Below the pieces are notes generated by a model. That model was not told the DNA's origin and did not search any database. It saw only the letters and a program-made list of their open reading frames with translations. DNA of 64,000 nucleotides from Rhabdaerophilum calidifontis (GTDB taxonomy: Bacteria; Pseudomonadota; Alphaproteobacteria; Rhizobiales; Beijerinckiaceae), in contig NZ_VTRS01000008.1 of NCBI RefSeq assembly GCF_008641065.1, forward strand, positions 1-64,000, given 5' to 3'. Of this stretch, positions 43,620-54,634 are shown in pieces. The stretch's first letter is position 1; each line of letters begins with the position of its first letter. Position numbers and translations under genes: made by a program.

Positions 43620-44941
43620 GCCGGAGTGATCCGTTCGGCAATCAGCGGCGCGGGGGTGGGCGCCTCGGCCCCGATCGTGTAGGCGGCATGAAGCGCGGCG
43701 GCAGCGCACTCGCACTCCGCCGGGCTGCGGGCATGGATCATAGCAAGCGGCTGCCCGGTTGCGATGCCGGCGCCGAGCGGGGCGAGCGCGTCGAGCCCGA
43801 CCGCGGGGTCGATCGCATCTTCGGCGCGGGTCCGCCCGCCGCCGAGCGCCACGACGGCGAGGCCCAGCGCGCGGGTGTCGATCGCCGTCACGAAGCCCGC
43901 CCGCGCGGCCGGCACCGGGCGGATCACCGGCGCTGCGGCGAGGTGGCGCGACGGGTTGTCGAGGAGATCCGCCGGCCCGCCAAGCGCCGCGATCATGCGG
44001 GCGAACCGCTCCGCCGCGGCGCCGGATTCGATGGCCCGCGCGATCCGCTCGCGGCCGGCGGCGGCATCGGGCGCAAGCCCGCCGATCACGAGCATCTCGC
44101 CGCCGAGCGCCGCCGTCACCTCCAGGAGCCGCCGGTCGTGTCGCGCGCCGGTCATGTTGGCGATGGCGTTCGCAATCTCGAGTGCGTTGCCCGCCACCGG
44201 CGCAAGAGGCTCGTTCATGTCGGTGATCAGCGCCGTGGTCCGCAGCCCCGCGCCCTGCGCCACCGCGACGATGCTCTCGGCCAGCGCCCGCGCCTGCCCG
44301 AGCGTCGGCATGAAGGCGCCACAGCCGGTCTTGACATCCATCACCAGCCCGTCGAGCCCCGCCGCGAGCTTCTTCGACAGGATCGAGGCGGTGATGAGCG
44401 GGATGGATTCGACCGTCGCGGTCACGTCGCGGATCGCATAGAGGCGCTTGTCGGCGGGCGCGAGATCCTCCGTCTGGCCGATGATCGCGCAGCCGACATC
44501 GCGCACGATCCGCGCCAGCAGCGCCGGGGCGGGCCGTGTCGAATAGCCCGGGATCGCCTCGAGCTTGTCGAGCGTGCCGCCGGTATGGCCGAGCCCGCGG
44601 CCCGAGATCATCGGCACGAAGCCGCCGCAGGCGGCAACCGCCGGGGCGAGGATGAGGCTGACGAGATCGCCGACCCCGCCGGTCGAATGCTTGTCGAGCA
44701 CCGGGCCGGGCAGATCGAGCGGGCGCCAATCCATCACCCGCCCGGAATGCGTCATCGCGCGGGTCAGCGCCACCGCCTCGGCGCGGTTCATGCCGTTGAG
44801 GAACACCGCCATGGCGAACGCAGCCATCTGCAGCGGCGTGACGGATCCCTCGACGAGCCCGCGGACGAGGAAGGCGATCTCCTCCTCGGCGAGCGCGAGC
44901 CCGTCCCGCTTCCGGCGGATGATCTCCTGCGGCAGGATCAT
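43616..44941 (-). CDS. deoA: Thymidine phosphorylase
   Basis: A 441-residue pyrimidine-nucleoside phosphorylase that cleaves thymidine and deoxyuridine to base and deoxyribose 1-phosphate. It has [33 protein letters not shown] with the phosphate loop, [19 protein letters not shown] (in part) and [12 protein letters not shown]. The ATG at 44939-44941 shares one base with the deoC stop (TGATG), which favours it over the TTG at 44944. Coupled translation with deoC and deoB keeps the pathway steps together. Confidence 0.95.
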   Translation of the reverse strand: MILPQEIIRRKRDGLALAEEEIAFLVRGLVEGSVTPLQMAAFAMAVFLNGMNRAEAVALTRAMTHSGRVMDWRPLDLPGPVLDKHSTGGVGDLVSLILAPAVAACGGFVPMISGRGLGHTGGTLDKLEAIPGYSTRPAPALLARIVRDVGCAIIGQTEDLAPADKRLYAIRDVTATVESIPLITASILSKKLAAGLDGLVMDVKTGCGAFMPTLGQARALAESIVAVAQGAGLRTTALITDMNEPLAPVAGNALEIANAIANMTGARHDRRLLEVTAALGGEMLVIGGLAPDAAAGRERIARAIESGAAAERFARMIAALGGPADLLDNPSRHLAAAPVIRPVPAARAGFVTAIDTRALGLAVVALGGGRTRAEDAIDPAVGLDALAPLGAGIATGQPLAMIHARSPAECECAAAALHAAYTIGAEAPTPAPLIAERITPA

Positions 44942-45723
44942 CAATAGCGCTCCGTCGCAATCGGCGCGGCGCTGCCGCCGATCGCCGCCGCCAGCGCCGC
45001 GTGCAGGCCCGAGGCGCCGAAGCGGAAGGTGTCCGGCGTCGCCCAGCCCGGCCCCATCGTCTCGTCCGCGAGCGTCAGATAGGCGCGGGCATCGGCCAGC
45101 GTGCGGATGCCGCCGGAGGGTTTCAGCCCCACCGCGCGCGGTGAAGCGAGGATGGCCTCGAGCATGGCGCGCGCGGCTTCGGGCGTCGCGCCGGTACCGG
45201 TCTTGCCGGTCGAGGTCTTGACGAAATGCGCGCCGGCCCGGATCGCCAGCAGCGCGGCGCGGCGGATGCTCGCGGCATCGGGATATTCGCCGCTTTCAAG
45301 GATGACCTTGAGCAGGATGCCCGCCGGCAGCGCAGCGCGAACGGCCCGCACCATCGCCTCGGCCGTCTCGGTCTCGCCGGCAAGGAAGGCGCGCCAGGGC
45401 AGGACGAGATCGATCTCGTCGGCGCCGGCGGCGAGCGCCGCGCCGGTTTCGGCGAGAACGGCCGCGGGCGCATCCGTCCCGGCGGGGAAATTCACCACCG
45501 TCGCGATCCGGATCCCCGTGCCTGCGATCCCCGCCTTCGCCGGGGCGACATGGCGCGGCCAGACGCAGAGCGCCGCGACCGGGGGCAGCGCACCGCCACC
45601 TTTGGCGCGGGCGCAGAGCGCGCGGATCTCGGGCTCGCCCGCCGCCTCGCCGAGTTCGGTGAGGTCGAGCAGCGCCATGGCACGGCGCGCGACGGCGGCA
45701 TCGTCGGAATTTGCCGCGCTCAT
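44941..45723 (-). CDS. deoC: Deoxyribose-phosphate aldolase
   Basis: A 260-residue class I aldolase that splits deoxyribose 5-phosphate into acetaldehyde and glyceraldehyde 3-phosphate. It has [28 protein letters not shown], the Schiff-base lysine K169 in HFVKTSTGK and the second lysine in GLKPSGGIR. It overlaps the purine phosphorylase gene by 4 bp and deoA by 1 bp. Confidence 0.95.
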   Translation of the reverse strand: MSAANSDDAAVARRAMALLDLTELGEAAGEPEIRALCARAKGGGALPPVAALCVWPRHVAPAKAGIAGTGIRIATVVNFPAGTDAPAAVLAETGAALAAGADEIDLVLPWRAFLAGETETAEAMVRAVRAALPAGILLKVILESGEYPDAASIRRAALLAIRAGAHFVKTSTGKTGTGATPEAARAMLEAILASPRAVGLKPSGGIRTLADARAYLTLADETMGPGWATPDTFRFGASGLHAALAAAIGGSAAPIATERY

Positions 45724-46514
45724 ATCCCGTCCTCCAGCAATCCGATGATCAGCCGTGCCAGGGTCGCGCCGCCCGCGGCCGCGACCGCCTTGGTGTCCTT
45801 GTGCGAGATCTCCGCATCCGCGAAGCCGGCGGCGAGATTGGTGACCATCGACAGCGCCGCGACCCGCAGGCCCAGCCGCCGCGCGAGGATCACCTCCGGC
45901 ACGGTGGACATGCCGACGAGATCGGCGCCGAGGATCTTCATCGCACGGATCTCGGCCGGCGTCTCGAAGCTCGGCCCGGAGAACCAGAAATAGACGCCCT
46001 CGTGCAGCGGGATTTCAAGCCGTGCCGCGACCGATTGGAGCCGCGCCCGCAGGTCGGGATCATAGGCGTCGCGCATATCGACAAACCGCGCATCGCCCTC
46101 CTCGCCGATCAGCGGGTTGCGGCCGGACCAGTTGACGTAATCGGCATGGGCGACGATCGCGGTCGGGCCGATCTCCGGTCGCAGCGAGCCCGCGGCATTG
46201 GTGAGGATCAGCGCACCGGCGCCAAGCGCCTTGAGCGTCTCCAGCGCCGGGCGCATCGCGGCCGCGTCGCCCGTCTCGTAATAATGCGCGCGTCCGGACA
46301 GGATGGCGACCCGCCGCCCGCCGAGCCGGCCGATCACCAGCCGCCCCTGATGGCCGGAAACGCCGCTTCGGGGAAAGCCGGGCAATGCGGCATAGGGGAT
46401 CGAGACGGCATTTCCGGCCTGGTCAGCCAGCGGCCCGAGCCCGGAGCCGAGCACCAGCCCGATCTCGACCGGCGCCTCGCCCGCCGCCTTGCGGATGATC
46501 TCGGCCGCGCTCAT
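45720..46514 (-). CDS. Purine-nucleoside phosphorylase (trimeric type)
   Basis: A 264-residue PNP that phosphorolyses inosine and guanosine-type nucleosides. It has LVLGSGLGPLADQAG, FPRSGVSGHQGRLV, LTNAAGSL, YFWFSGPSFETPAEIR (in part) with the base-binding glutamate, GMSTVPEVILARRLG and SMVTNLAAGF. These match the mammalian-like trimeric class (PunA/XapA type) rather than DeoD hexamers. It overlaps cdd and deoC by 4 bp each. Confidence 0.94.
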   Translation of the reverse strand: MSAAEIIRKAAGEAPVEIGLVLGSGLGPLADQAGNAVSIPYAALPGFPRSGVSGHQGRLVIGRLGGRRVAILSGRAHYYETGDAAAMRPALETLKALGAGALILTNAAGSLRPEIGPTAIVAHADYVNWSGRNPLIGEEGDARFVDMRDAYDPDLRARLQSVAARLEIPLHEGVYFWFSGPSFETPAEIRAMKILGADLVGMSTVPEVILARRLGLRVAALSMVTNLAAGFADAEISHKDTKAVAAAGGATLARLIIGLLEDGI

Positions 46515-46930
46515 GCCGCGCCTCCCGGAGCGAGATTAGCGGGGCCGAAGGCATGCGGCAGCAGCGCCGCCAGCGTGAGGCGGGCGCGGATTCCCGTCGG
46601 ACCGGCAATCAGAACCGGGCAATCGGGCGCGGCGAATTCGCGGATGCGCTGCCGGCAGCCGCCGCAGGGCGTGCAGAGCGCCTCGCCGGGGCCGAGCACC
46701 AGGATCGCCTCGATCCTGCGGCCGCCGCCGAGCACCATGGCCGCGATGGCGCCGGCCTCGGCACAGGTGCCGAGCGGGTAGGCAGCATTCTCGACATTGA
46801 CGCCGGCATAGACCCGGCCGTCATCCGCCCGGATCGCCGCCCCGACCGGGAAGCGCGAATAGGGCACATAGGCCTGTGCCTGCGCCGCCTTCGCGGCCTC
46901 GAACAGCGCCTCGATGGGATCACGCGTCAA
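46511..46930 (-). CDS. cdd: Cytidine deaminase
   Basis: A 139-residue zinc enzyme that turns cytidine and deoxycytidine into the uridines. It has AYVPYSRFPVGAA, VNVENAAYPLGTCAEAGAI (in part) with Cys56 and Glu58, and PCGGCRQ with Cys89 and Cys92 as the other zinc ligands. It starts at a TTG directly after the TGA of the upstream permease, behind GGAGCGATGA. No ATG is available in frame near there. It is embedded in the nucleoside operon. Confidence 0.94.
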   Translation of the reverse strand: MTRDPIEALFEAAKAAQAQAYVPYSRFPVGAAIRADDGRVYAGVNVENAAYPLGTCAEAGAIAAMVLGGGRRIEAILVLGPGEALCTPCGGCRQRIREFAAPDCPVLIAGPTGIRARLTLAALLPHAFGPANLAPGGAA

Positions 46931-47902
46931 TCATCGCTCCTTGACGTAAGGGATGCCGCTCGCTCGCGGCGGGATGGCCCGGCCGACGAACCCCGCGAGC
47001 AGGATCACGGTGAGAATATAGGGCAGCGCCTGGATCGCCTGAACCGGGACGGAGCCGATCCCCGGCAGGATCACACCCTGAAGGCGGATCGCGCCGGCAT
47101 CGAGCAGCCCGAACAGCAGGCAGGCGCCAAGCGCCGCCAGCGGGCGCCATTTCGCGAAGATCAGCGCGGCGAGCGCGATGAAGCCCTTGCCGGCGGTCAT
47201 GTTCGGCAGGAAGCCCGCCGCCTGCGACACCGCCATGTAGCTGCCGCCCAGCCCGCAGAGCAGTCCGCAGGCAAGCACGGCGGAATAGCGCAGCCGGCCG
47301 ACCGCGATCCCCGCCGTATCGACGGCGGCCGGGTTCTCGCCCACGGCGCGGATGCGCAGGCCCCAGCGCGTGCGGTAGAGCAGGAACCAGGTCGCCGGAA
47401 CCGCGACGAGCGCGAGATAGACCGGCAGCGGATGGCCGGAGACAACCTCCGCATAGAAGGGCCCGAGCAGCGGCACCGCGCGCAGGGTCTCGGCGAGGGG
47501 CAGCGCGATCTCGGCGAAACGCGCCCCACCCTCGAGCGCCGGCGTCCGGCCGCCCTGATTGTACCAGACATGGCCGAGCAAGGCCGTCAGGCCGGCCGCC
47601 AGCATGTTGATCGCCACGCCGCTCACGATCTGGTTGCCGCGCTGGCTGATGCAGGCGAAGCCATGGACCAGCGCGAGCATCAGCGCCGCGGCAAGCCCGG
47701 CGGCGAGCCCCGCCATCGCCGATCCGGTGGCGAGCGCGGTGGTGGCGGAGGCGAAGGCGGCCGCGAGCATCTTGCCTTCGAGCCCGATATCGACGACCCC
47801 CGCGCGCTCCGAATAGAGCCCGGCGAGGCAGGCGCAGGTCAGCGGAACCGCGAGCCGCAGGGCCGAATCTAATACGCCGAGCGCGAGCAGATAGCCTTCC
47901 AT
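46931..47902 (-). CDS. Nucleoside ABC transporter permease, second subunit (NupQ/YufQ-like)
   Basis: A 323-residue inner-membrane permease of the BMP-type nucleoside importer family. It is nearly all hydrophobic spans, with the conserved stretch LYSERAGVVDIGLEGKML, RGNQIVSGVAINMLAAGLTA (in part) and FLPNMTAGKGFIALAALIF. The ATG at 47900-47902 shares a base with the stop of the other permease (TGATG). With its partner it forms the translocation channel powered by the ATPase at 48996. Confidence 0.93.
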   Translation of the reverse strand: MEGYLLALGVLDSALRLAVPLTCACLAGLYSERAGVVDIGLEGKMLAAAFASATTALATGSAMAGLAAGLAAALMLALVHGFACISQRGNQIVSGVAINMLAAGLTALLGHVWYNQGGRTPALEGGARFAEIALPLAETLRAVPLLGPFYAEVVSGHPLPVYLALVAVPATWFLLYRTRWGLRIRAVGENPAAVDTAGIAVGRLRYSAVLACGLLCGLGGSYMAVSQAAGFLPNMTAGKGFIALAALIFAKWRPLAALGACLLFGLLDAGAIRLQGVILPGIGSVPVQAIQALPYILTVILLAGFVGRAIPPRASGIPYVKER

Positions 47903-48995
47903 CAGCCGCGCCTCCGCCGCTGCAGCACGCGCGCGAGCGCCGGCCGCAGCATGAATTCGAGCGCGCCCGCGAACAGCACCACCAATCCCTGGATGACGAC
48001 GATCATGTCGCGCGAGATGTTCGGCTTGTCGAAGGCGAGTTCGGTCCCGCCCTGATAGAGCACGCCGAACAGCAGCGCCGCCAGCACGATTCCTGCCGGG
48101 TGCCCGCGCCCCATCAGCGCCACCGCGATGCCAACGAAGCCGTAGCCGGCGGTGAAGGCCAGCAGCAGCCGGTGCTGCACGCCGAGGATCTCGTTGACCG
48201 CCATCATCCCCGCCAGCGCGCCGGAGATCGCCATCGCGAGCACGGTGATCTTCGCCGGCGAAATGCCGGCATAGCGCGCCGCCTCCGGGTTGGCGCCGAC
48301 AATCCGGATCGCGTAGCCGAGGCGGGAGCGGTAGATCAGCAGCCAGACCAGCAGCGCCGCGAGCAGCGCGAGCGGAAAGGCGAGGTTGAGCGGCGTCTTC
48401 GGCAGCGCGAGGCCGAGCGGCGCCACGGCCTCGTGGATGAAGGGCAGCCGCGCACCGGAGGCGAAGCCCCGCGAGGAGGGTTCCATCATCCCCTCCGGCC
48501 GGAGGACGTCGACGAGCAGGTAGACGAGCAGCGCGCTGGCGATGAAATTGAACATGATCGTCGTGATGACGACATGCGAACCGCGCCGCGCCTGGAGCCA
48601 GCCGGGCACCGCCGCCCAGCCGGCGCCGCACAAAGCCGCGGCCAGGATCGCCGCCGGCAGCGCCACGGCGCCGGGCAGATGGCCGAGGGCGAGCGCGGCC
48701 GCTGCCGCGCCGATCCCCCCCAGCATCGCCTGCCCCTCGCCGCCGATATTGAACAGTCCGGCATGGAAGGCCACCGCCACCGCGAGCCCGGTGAAGACGA
48801 AATTCGTCGCGTAATAGAGTGTGAAGCCCAATCCCTCGGCATGGCCGAGCGCGCCGCGCAGCAGCAGCGCCGTCGCCTCCAGCGGGTTCTCGCCGATCGC
48901 CAGCACGACGAGCCCGGCGGCGAGGAAGGCCAGCGCGACATTGAGCGCCGGCAGCAGCACGACATCCGCCCAGCGCGGGAGGGAGGTCGCGGGGC

Positions 48996-48999
<4 letters not shown>
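47902..48999 (-). CDS. Nucleoside ABC transporter permease, first subunit (NupP/YufP-like)
   Basis: A 365-residue membrane permease. It has GLAVAVAFHAGLFNIGGEGQ (in part), TTIMFNFIASALLVYLL, RIVGANPEAARYAGISPAKI (in part) and FVGIAVALMGRGHPAGI, the hallmarks of the first BMP-type permease. It starts at a GTG (48997-48999) that overlaps the ATPase stop. Longer in-frame starts are arginine-rich shadow sequence. Confidence 0.93.
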
Positions 49000-50531
<1,532 letters not shown>

Positions 50532-50567
50532 GGCGCGCGCAACCCCGCGGGCAGCTTCAGCGACCGG

Positions 50568-51560
50568 TTACTGCACCGGGCATTTCTGGTCGGCCATGTA
50601 ATCATGGACCTTGACCGCCCCGGAGCGGATTTCCGCCGCCGCCTTGTCCACCGCCGCGCGCATTTCGGCGGTGATCAGCACCTTGTTGTTGTCGTCCTGC
50701 GCCCAGTCGACGCCGCCTTCGGCAAGCCCGAGCACGGTGAGCCCGGGCTTCCACTGGCCCGCATGCGCCTCGGTCAGGATCTTCTCGACCGCGATATCGA
50801 CGCGCTTGAGCATCGAGGTCAGCACCTTGCCGGGATGCATGCCGTTCTGGTTGGAATCGACGCCGATGCCGAGCACGCCGGCATCCGCCGCCGCCCGCAG
50901 CACCCCCGCGCCAGTGTTTCCGGCGGCATGATAGACGACGTCGGCGCCGCGCCCGATCTGCGCTTTCGCGAGTTCCGCGCCCTTGAGCGGATCGTTGAAG
51001 GCCGCGCCGGTGGTGCCGGTCATGTTCTGGAACACCTCGGCATCGGCCCGGCCGGCCTTGACGCCCTGGACATAGCCGCAGGCGAAGCGGCGGATGAGCG
51101 GGATATCCATGCCGCCGACGAAGCCCACCTTGCCGCTTTTCGAGGCTTTCGCCGCCAGCAGCCCGACGAGATAGGAGCCCTCATGCTCCTTGAAGACGAT
51201 CGATTGCACGTTCGGCATGTCGATCACCGAATCGATAATGGCGAAGCGCGTGTTCGGGAATTCGGCCGCGACCTTCTTCAGCGCGTTGCCGTGCGAGAAG
51301 CCGATGGCGATGATCGGGTTGTGACCGTCGCGCGCGAAGCGCGTCAGCGCCTGTTCGCGCTGCGCGTCGTTCTGGATCTCGAAATCGCGATAGGCGATCC
51401 CGGTCTTCTTCTTGAACGCCTCGGCGCCGTTATAGGCCGCCTCGTTGAAGGATTTGTCGAACTTGCCGCCGACATCGAAGGTGATCGCGGGCTTGACCTG
51501 CGCCGCCGCCGGGGCGGCGAGCAGGGCGGCCAGGACGGTGCCGAACGCGATGCGCTTCAT
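50568..51560 (-). CDS. BMP-family nucleoside-binding ABC receptor
   Basis: A 330-residue periplasmic receptor with a signal peptide (MKRIAFGTVLAALLAAPAAA). The Bmp (PnrA/Med) domain has KPAITFDVGGKFDKSFNEAA (in part), IIAIGFSHGNALKKVA, GSYLVGLLAA, VGFVGGMDIPLIRRFACGY (in part) and GIGVDSNQNG. It lacks an obvious lipobox cysteine. The ATG at 51560 has AAGGGGAGA upstream; a longer frame upstream is unlikely. It is the first gene of the nine-gene nucleoside uptake and breakdown operon, whose promoter should be in the 97 bp before it. Confidence 0.94.
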   Translation of the reverse strand: MKRIAFGTVLAALLAAPAAAQVKPAITFDVGGKFDKSFNEAAYNGAEAFKKKTGIAYRDFEIQNDAQREQALTRFARDGHNPIIAIGFSHGNALKKVAAEFPNTRFAIIDSVIDMPNVQSIVFKEHEGSYLVGLLAAKASKSGKVGFVGGMDIPLIRRFACGYVQGVKAGRADAEVFQNMTGTTGAAFNDPLKGAELAKAQIGRGADVVYHAAGNTGAGVLRAAADAGVLGIGVDSNQNGMHPGKVLTSMLKRVDIAVEKILTEAHAGQWKPGLTVLGLAEGGVDWAQDDNNKVLITAEMRAAVDKAAAEIRSGAVKVHDYMADQKCPVQ

Positions 51561-51657
51561 GGATTGTCTCCCCTTGGCGGTTTCCGCCCTGTCATTTCTG
51601 CAGGCAAAATATCTAGCACGCGCCCTCGCGAAGTCCATCGCGAGGGCGCTGGCCGGG

Positions 51658-52503
51658 TCAGGCGATGGAATCCGCGATCATGCGGCGCAGCTCGGGCGTC
51701 ACCGCCGGGAGGATGCCGAACCAGGCCTCGAAGGCCGGGCGCGCCTGGTGGATCAGCATGCCGAGCCCGTTGATGGTCCGGTTGCCGCGCGCCCGCGCCT
51801 GCGCAAGCAGCGCGGTCTCACGGGGGATATAGATGATGTCGGAGACGATTGCGGCCTTCGGCAGCCTTTCGAGCCCGATCTCGAGCGAGGGCTGGCCGTG
51901 CATCCCCAGGCTCGTGGTGTTGACGAGCATCGCCGCATCGGCCAGCGCCTCCTCGCGCTCCGACCAGGGATGGGCCCGCAATGGCGGACCATAGGCCGCA
52001 GCCAGCAGCTCTGCCCGCTCGGCGGAGCGGTTGATCAGGCGGATCTCGCGCGCGCCGGCCTCGGCCAGCGCCGCGCACACCGCCCGTGCTCCGCCCCCGG
52101 CGCCGAGCACGACGGCCGGGCCGGCATCGGCCCGCCATTCGGGGAATTGCTCGCGCAGGCTCGCGATATAGCCGAATCCGTCATTGTTGGTGCCGTGCAG
52201 GCTGCCGTCCGGGCGGACGATGACGCAGTTTATCGCGCCGATCCGCCGCGCGGCGGGGTCGAGGCTGTCCATCGCCGCCATCGCCGCCTCCTTGTGCGGC
52301 AGGGTGAGGTTGCAGCCGGCAAAGCCGAGCGCCGGCAAGGCGCGCAGTGCCGCTTCGAGCCCGGCCGGCGTGATCTCCAGCGGCACATAGACGCCGGCGA
52401 GCCCGTATTGCGCGAGCCAGTGATTGTGCAACCGCGGCGAGCGCGAATGCAGGATCGGCGATCCCATCACGCCGGCGAGGCGAAATCTGTCCTGTCCGCT
52501 CAT
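51658..52503 (-). CDS. aroE: Shikimate dehydrogenase (or shikimate/quinate dehydrogenase family member)
   Basis: A 281-residue NADP-type dehydrogenase. It has GVMGSPILHSRSPRLHNHWL (in part), CNLTLPHKEAAM with the catalytic lysine, GTNNDGFGYIASL, the nucleotide loop VLGAGGGARAVCAAL, INRSAERAELL and a C-terminal NGLGMLIHQARPAFEAW. These are the substrate and cofactor sites of AroE. The ATG at 52501-52503 follows GGAGTGAG. The neighbourhood (nucleoside, D-glutamate) is not aromatic-biosynthetic. A paralogue used in catabolism, or the housekeeping enzyme, are both possible. Confidence 0.9.
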   Translation of the reverse strand: MSGQDRFRLAGVMGSPILHSRSPRLHNHWLAQYGLAGVYVPLEITPAGLEAALRALPALGFAGCNLTLPHKEAAMAAMDSLDPAARRIGAINCVIVRPDGSLHGTNNDGFGYIASLREQFPEWRADAGPAVVLGAGGGARAVCAALAEAGAREIRLINRSAERAELLAAAYGPPLRAHPWSEREEALADAAMLVNTTSLGMHGQPSLEIGLERLPKAAIVSDIIYIPRETALLAQARARGNRTINGLGMLIHQARPAFEAWFGILPAVTPELRRMIADSIA

Positions 52504-52564
52504 CTCTCTCACTCCAGTTCGGCCGCCGGCCGCCATGATACCGGCGCCGCCGGAAAGGTCCGGG

Positions 52565-53530
52565 TCAATCGTCCGGGAAGAGCAGGCTGCCCTCGAAGCG
52601 GAGCGCCGGGCTGCGATCCCGCGCCAGGAGCAAGGGCCCGTCGAGATCGACGACATCCGCCTGCTGGGCGAGGATCAGCGCCGGGCGCATGGCGAGCGAG
52701 GTGGCGAGCATGCAGCCGACCATCACCCGCAGCCCGCGCGTCCGCGCGGCATCGAGCAGCACCAGGGCGTCGGTCAGCCCGCCGGTCTTGTCGAGCTTGA
52801 TGTTGATCGCGCCATACCAGGCGGGCAGGGCGGCGAGGCTCGCGCTGTCATGGATGCTCTCGTCGGCGCAGAGCGGGATCGGGCTCTCGATTCCCCTGAG
52901 CGCGCGATCATCCCCGGCGGGCAGCGGCTGCTCGATCAGTTCAACCCCCGCCGCTGCGCAGGCCGCGAGATTGGCCGCGAGATTGTGCAGCCGCCAGGCT
53001 TCATTGGCGTCGACGACGAGCCGTGCGGCCGGCGCTCCGGCGCGGACGGCGGCGATCCGCTCGGGATCGCCGTCCCCGCCGAGCTTCACCTTGAGCAGCG
53101 GACGCTGCGCCGCCGCGAGCGCCGCCTCGTTCATCTGGACGGGCGTGCCGAGGCTCAGCGTGTAGCAGGTGGTGACGGGCCGGAGCGGCGCGCGGCCGGC
53201 CAGCGCCGCGACACTGACACCCGCACGCCGCGCCTCGAGATCCCAGAGCGCGCAATCGACCGCATTCCGCGCCGCGCCCGGCGGCAGCAGTGCGCCAAGG
53301 GCCGCGCGGTCCGCGCCGGCGCGGACGGCATCGGCGACGCTGCCGATCTGGTCGAGGACGCTCTCGACGCTCTCGCCATAACGGGCATAGGGCACGCATT
53401 CCCCGGCGCCCACATGCGCCCCGTCGCGGATATGGACGACGACGACGACCGCCTCGGTGCGGCTGCCGCGCGCGATGGTGAAGCGGCCCGCAATGGGGAA
53501 GCGCTCGACCGCGATCTCGATCTCCCGCAT
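52565..53530 (-). CDS. dgcA: Enolase-superfamily epimerase, probable N-acetyl-D-glutamate racemase
   Basis: A 321-residue muconate-lactonizing/mandelate-racemase-type enzyme. It has the N-terminal capping part (ERFPIAGRFTIARGS), the KxK base in LLKVKLGG, and metal ligands in VVDANEAW, LIEQPLPAGDD and CADESIHD. The opposing lysine is in INIKLDKTGG. This is the dipeptide-epimerase branch. The adjacent dgcN, 13 bp upstream in the same operon, points to DgcA, which racemises N-acetyl-D-glutamate to the L form. An L-Ala-D/L-Glu epimerase role is the alternative. The ATG at 53528-53530 has GAGGATCACC. Confidence 0.85.
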   Translation of the reverse strand: MREIEIAVERFPIAGRFTIARGSRTEAVVVVVHIRDGAHVGAGECVPYARYGESVESVLDQIGSVADAVRAGADRAALGALLPPGAARNAVDCALWDLEARRAGVSVAALAGRAPLRPVTTCYTLSLGTPVQMNEAALAAAQRPLLKVKLGGDGDPERIAAVRAGAPAARLVVDANEAWRLHNLAANLAACAAAGVELIEQPLPAGDDRALRGIESPIPLCADESIHDSASLAALPAWYGAINIKLDKTGGLTDALVLLDAARTRGLRVMVGCMLATSLAMRPALILAQQADVVDLDGPLLLARDRSPALRFEGSLLFPDD

Positions 53531-53543
53531 GGTGATCCTCGGC

Positions 53544-54566
53544 TCAGGCGCGCGCGCTGTGCGGAAATTCGGCGACGAGCCGATCAACGATCCCCTCGAC
53601 CCCGAAGCGGATCGGGTCGGTCGTCGGCAGGCCATGCGCGCGCTCGGTCTCCTCGATGAGCGCGGCCGCGGCGTCGGGCGTCAGCTTCTCGGTGTTGATC
53701 GCGATGCCGACCGGGCGGATATCCGGGTTGGTCAGCGCGCCGCAGCGCATCGTCAGGTCGATCACATCGGCGATCGTGGGCAGCGGATGCGCGACGCCGC
53801 GCATCGTCCGGCGCGTCGGCTCGTGGCAGATGACGAAGGCATCCGCCTGCGCGCCGTGGAGCAGCCCGAGGCTCACCCCCGCGAAGGAGGGGTGGAACAG
53901 CGAACCCTGCCCCTCGATCAGGTCCCAATGGCCGGGCGCGGCGGCAGGCGCGAGCCATTCGACGGCGCCGGAGATGAAATCCGCCACCACGGCATCGATC
54001 GCGACGCCGCGGCCCGAAATGAACACTCCGGTCTGGCCCGTCGCGCGGAAATCGGCATCGAGCCCGCGCGCCCGCATCGCTTTCTCGAGCGCGAGTGCGG
54101 TATATTTCTTCCCCACCGAGCAATCGGTGCCGACGGTGAGGAGGCGCAGGCCCGGCCGCTTCGTGCCCTTGCCGGTCGCGAAGGTCTCGGTGGAATGGCG
54201 GACATCGGTCAGCTGCCGGCCATGCGCCTCGGCCGCGGCGCGGATCGCGGGCTTGGAGGCGAGCCGGGCATGGAGCCCGCTCGCGATGTCGAGTCCGGCC
54301 TCGATCGCCGCGACGATCACCTCCGTCCAATGGTCCGGCAGCACCCCGCCGGCATTGGCGACGCCGATGATCATCGTCCGCGCCCCATGCGCCACCGCGC
54401 TGGCGATCGTCATGTCGGCAATACCGAGATCGGCCTGGCAGCCGGGAAGGCGCAACTGGCCGAGGCACCATTCCGGGCGCCAATCGACGATGCCCTGCGC
54501 GGTCTTTGCCGCGAGCTGGTCCGGCACATCGCCGAGAAACATCAGGTAGGGGGCCGCGACGCGCAT
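53544..54566 (-). CDS. dgcN: DUF1611-family D-glutamate N-acetyltransferase
   Basis: A 340-residue protein of the DUF1611 family. It has APYLMFLGDVPDQLAAKTAQ (in part), then a P-loop-like TVGTDCSVGKKYTALAL, FRATGQTGVFISGRG, LIEGQGSLFHPSFAGVSLG (in part) and VGIAINTEKL. DgcN acetylates D-glutamate in the first step of a catabolic route whose second step is DgcA. The gene order dgcN-dgcA with a 13 bp gap supports this. The ATG at 54564-54566 follows GGGAGGATCC. The assignment relies on the pair context and motif recall. Confidence 0.82.
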   Translation of the reverse strand: MRVAAPYLMFLGDVPDQLAAKTAQGIVDWRPEWCLGQLRLPGCQADLGIADMTIASAVAHGARTMIIGVANAGGVLPDHWTEVIVAAIEAGLDIASGLHARLASKPAIRAAAEAHGRQLTDVRHSTETFATGKGTKRPGLRLLTVGTDCSVGKKYTALALEKAMRARGLDADFRATGQTGVFISGRGVAIDAVVADFISGAVEWLAPAAAPGHWDLIEGQGSLFHPSFAGVSLGLLHGAQADAFVICHEPTRRTMRGVAHPLPTIADVIDLTMRCGALTNPDIRPVGIAINTEKLTPDAAAALIEETERAHGLPTTDPIRFGVEGIVDRLVAEFPHSARA

Positions 54567-54634
54567 GGATCCTCCCGCAGGAATCGCCGTACTTTGCCGC
54601 GTCGCGGCGCGCTTGTCAGCCTCTTTGGCCGGGT

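Noticed and set aside
42396-44960. An 854-codon open frame that looks like a deoA-deoB fusion
   Set aside because: Only the part from 43619 down matches DeoB. The rest is arginine/proline-rich out-of-frame reading of deoA, which has its own correct frame and an ATGA junction.
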